NCBI GenBank assembly: GCA_029938515.1 | Contig: JAOZUU010000179.1 | Span: forward strand, 1 to 6,188 | Length of the DNA stretch: 6,188 bases | Source of the DNA: Desulfobacterales bacterium | GTDB lineage: Bacteria > Desulfobacterota > Desulfobacteria > Desulfobacterales > QNYZ01 | Direction: 5' to 3' | Translations under genes and position numbers: made by a program | The notes under the pieces: generated by a model | What the model saw: only the letters and a program-made list of their open reading frames with translations | Databases searched by the model: none | Told to the model about the DNA's origin: nothing | Part shown: positions 6,030 to 6,188 of the stretch, piece after piece | How the letters are laid out: every line of letters begins with the position of its first letter | Numbering within the stretch: the stretch's first letter is position 1

Positions 6030-6068
6030 CTCGCAGAGAATGTTTTATTAACTATTTATCTCTGCGAG
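6030..6068. repeat. palindromic element between wtpA and the next gene
   Basis: CTCGCAGAGA (6030-6039) and its exact reverse complement TCTCTGCGAG (6059-6068) form a 10-bp stem with a 19-base AT-rich loop. A smaller alternative stem, GCGA (6064-6067) with TCGC (6071-6074), overlaps the right arm. There is no T-run after the stem, so it is a poor intrinsic terminator. The flanking wording (CACCACAAATCTCGCAGAG) resembles dispersed REP-like repeats common in environmental anaerobes. In the mRNA it could tune expression of the transporter genes or protect the wtpA end from decay. Confidence 0.6.
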
Positions 6069-6121
6069 CTTCGCGATTACCCATATAAATTCAACTATTT
6101 TTGAAACCGTTATGCTTTACG

Positions 6122-6188
6122 ATGAAAACAAACAAGAGAATTGATCCGTTTTTCTGGATAGCTGTTTTTTCTACTTCTACTGTTGTAG
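6122..6188 (+). CDS. N-terminus of a membrane protein, probably the ABC permease (partial)
   Basis: The window ends inside this reading frame after 22 codons: MKTNKRIDPFFWIAVFSTST followed by VV. The pattern is a short positively charged head followed by a hydrophobic segment, as at the start of ABC permeases of the ModB/WtpB kind. Its place after a WtpA gene on the same strand supports that identity; the residues alone cannot. No Shine-Dalgarno precedes the ATG. A TTG at 6101 in the same frame would give seven more residues. The 127-bp gap from wtpA is large for an operon and holds the palindrome. Confidence 0.5.
   Translation, partial: MKTNKRIDPFFWIAVFSTSTVV

Noticed and set aside
6030..6068. 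Palindrome as a rho-independent terminator of wtpA
   Set aside because: The loop is long at 19 bases and no T-run follows the stem; a REP-like element fits better.

Overview
The window looks like chromosomal DNA from an anaerobic, probably sulfate-reducing or syntrophic Desulfobacterota-type bacterium. This is inferred from gene style and was not tested by any search. The signs are a cysteine-rich 4Fe-4S protein of a kind common in such anaerobes, a stand-alone thiolase of the acyl-CoA metabolism type, an archaeal-like (WtpA/ModA class) tungstate/molybdate binding protein, and a patchwork of toxin-antitoxin genes. Most starts carry clear Shine-Dalgarno sites.

Left part (1-2560): a PIN-domain (VapC-like) ribonuclease gene abuts a complete thiolase gene with no intergenic base (TAA then ATG). 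The thiolase is followed convergently, on the minus strand, by a complete VapBC-type module: an AbrB/SpoVT-fold antitoxin and a second, unrelated PIN toxin that overlaps it by 4 bp (ATGA). The vapBC promoter region has a good sigma70-like promoter whose -10 box is covered by two overlapping inverted repeats, a likely autoregulatory operator. The thiolase is therefore flanked by two PIN toxins, only one of which has a visible antitoxin.

Middle part (2561-4053): a minus-strand gene encodes a 352-residue, 18-cysteine protein with a helical/winged-helix-like N-terminus, two unusual cysteine clusters and a C-terminal 2x[4Fe-4S] ferredoxin domain. A 434-bp divergent intergenic region separates it from the metal-oxyanion genes and is rich in inverted repeats on both sides.

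Right part (4054-6188): a tungstate/molybdate uptake locus. A one-component regulator (excisionase-type HTH fused to a cytoplasmic periplasmic-binding-protein-like sensor) is followed 3 bp later by a secreted WtpA-type oxyanion-binding protein. A 127-bp gap with a strong palindrome comes next, then the first 22 codons of a membrane protein that is probably the ABC permease (WtpB/ModB type). The likely logic is that the regulator senses oxyanion with a domain related in fold to the transporter's own binding protein and controls the operon through the repeat cluster upstream of it.

I see no tRNA, rRNA, CRISPR array or complete insertion sequence. The most unusual points are the regulator/transporter pairing with its operator-like repeats, the palindrome inside the transport operon, and the two PIN toxins around the thiolase. 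I do not see firm evidence of a wholly new system.
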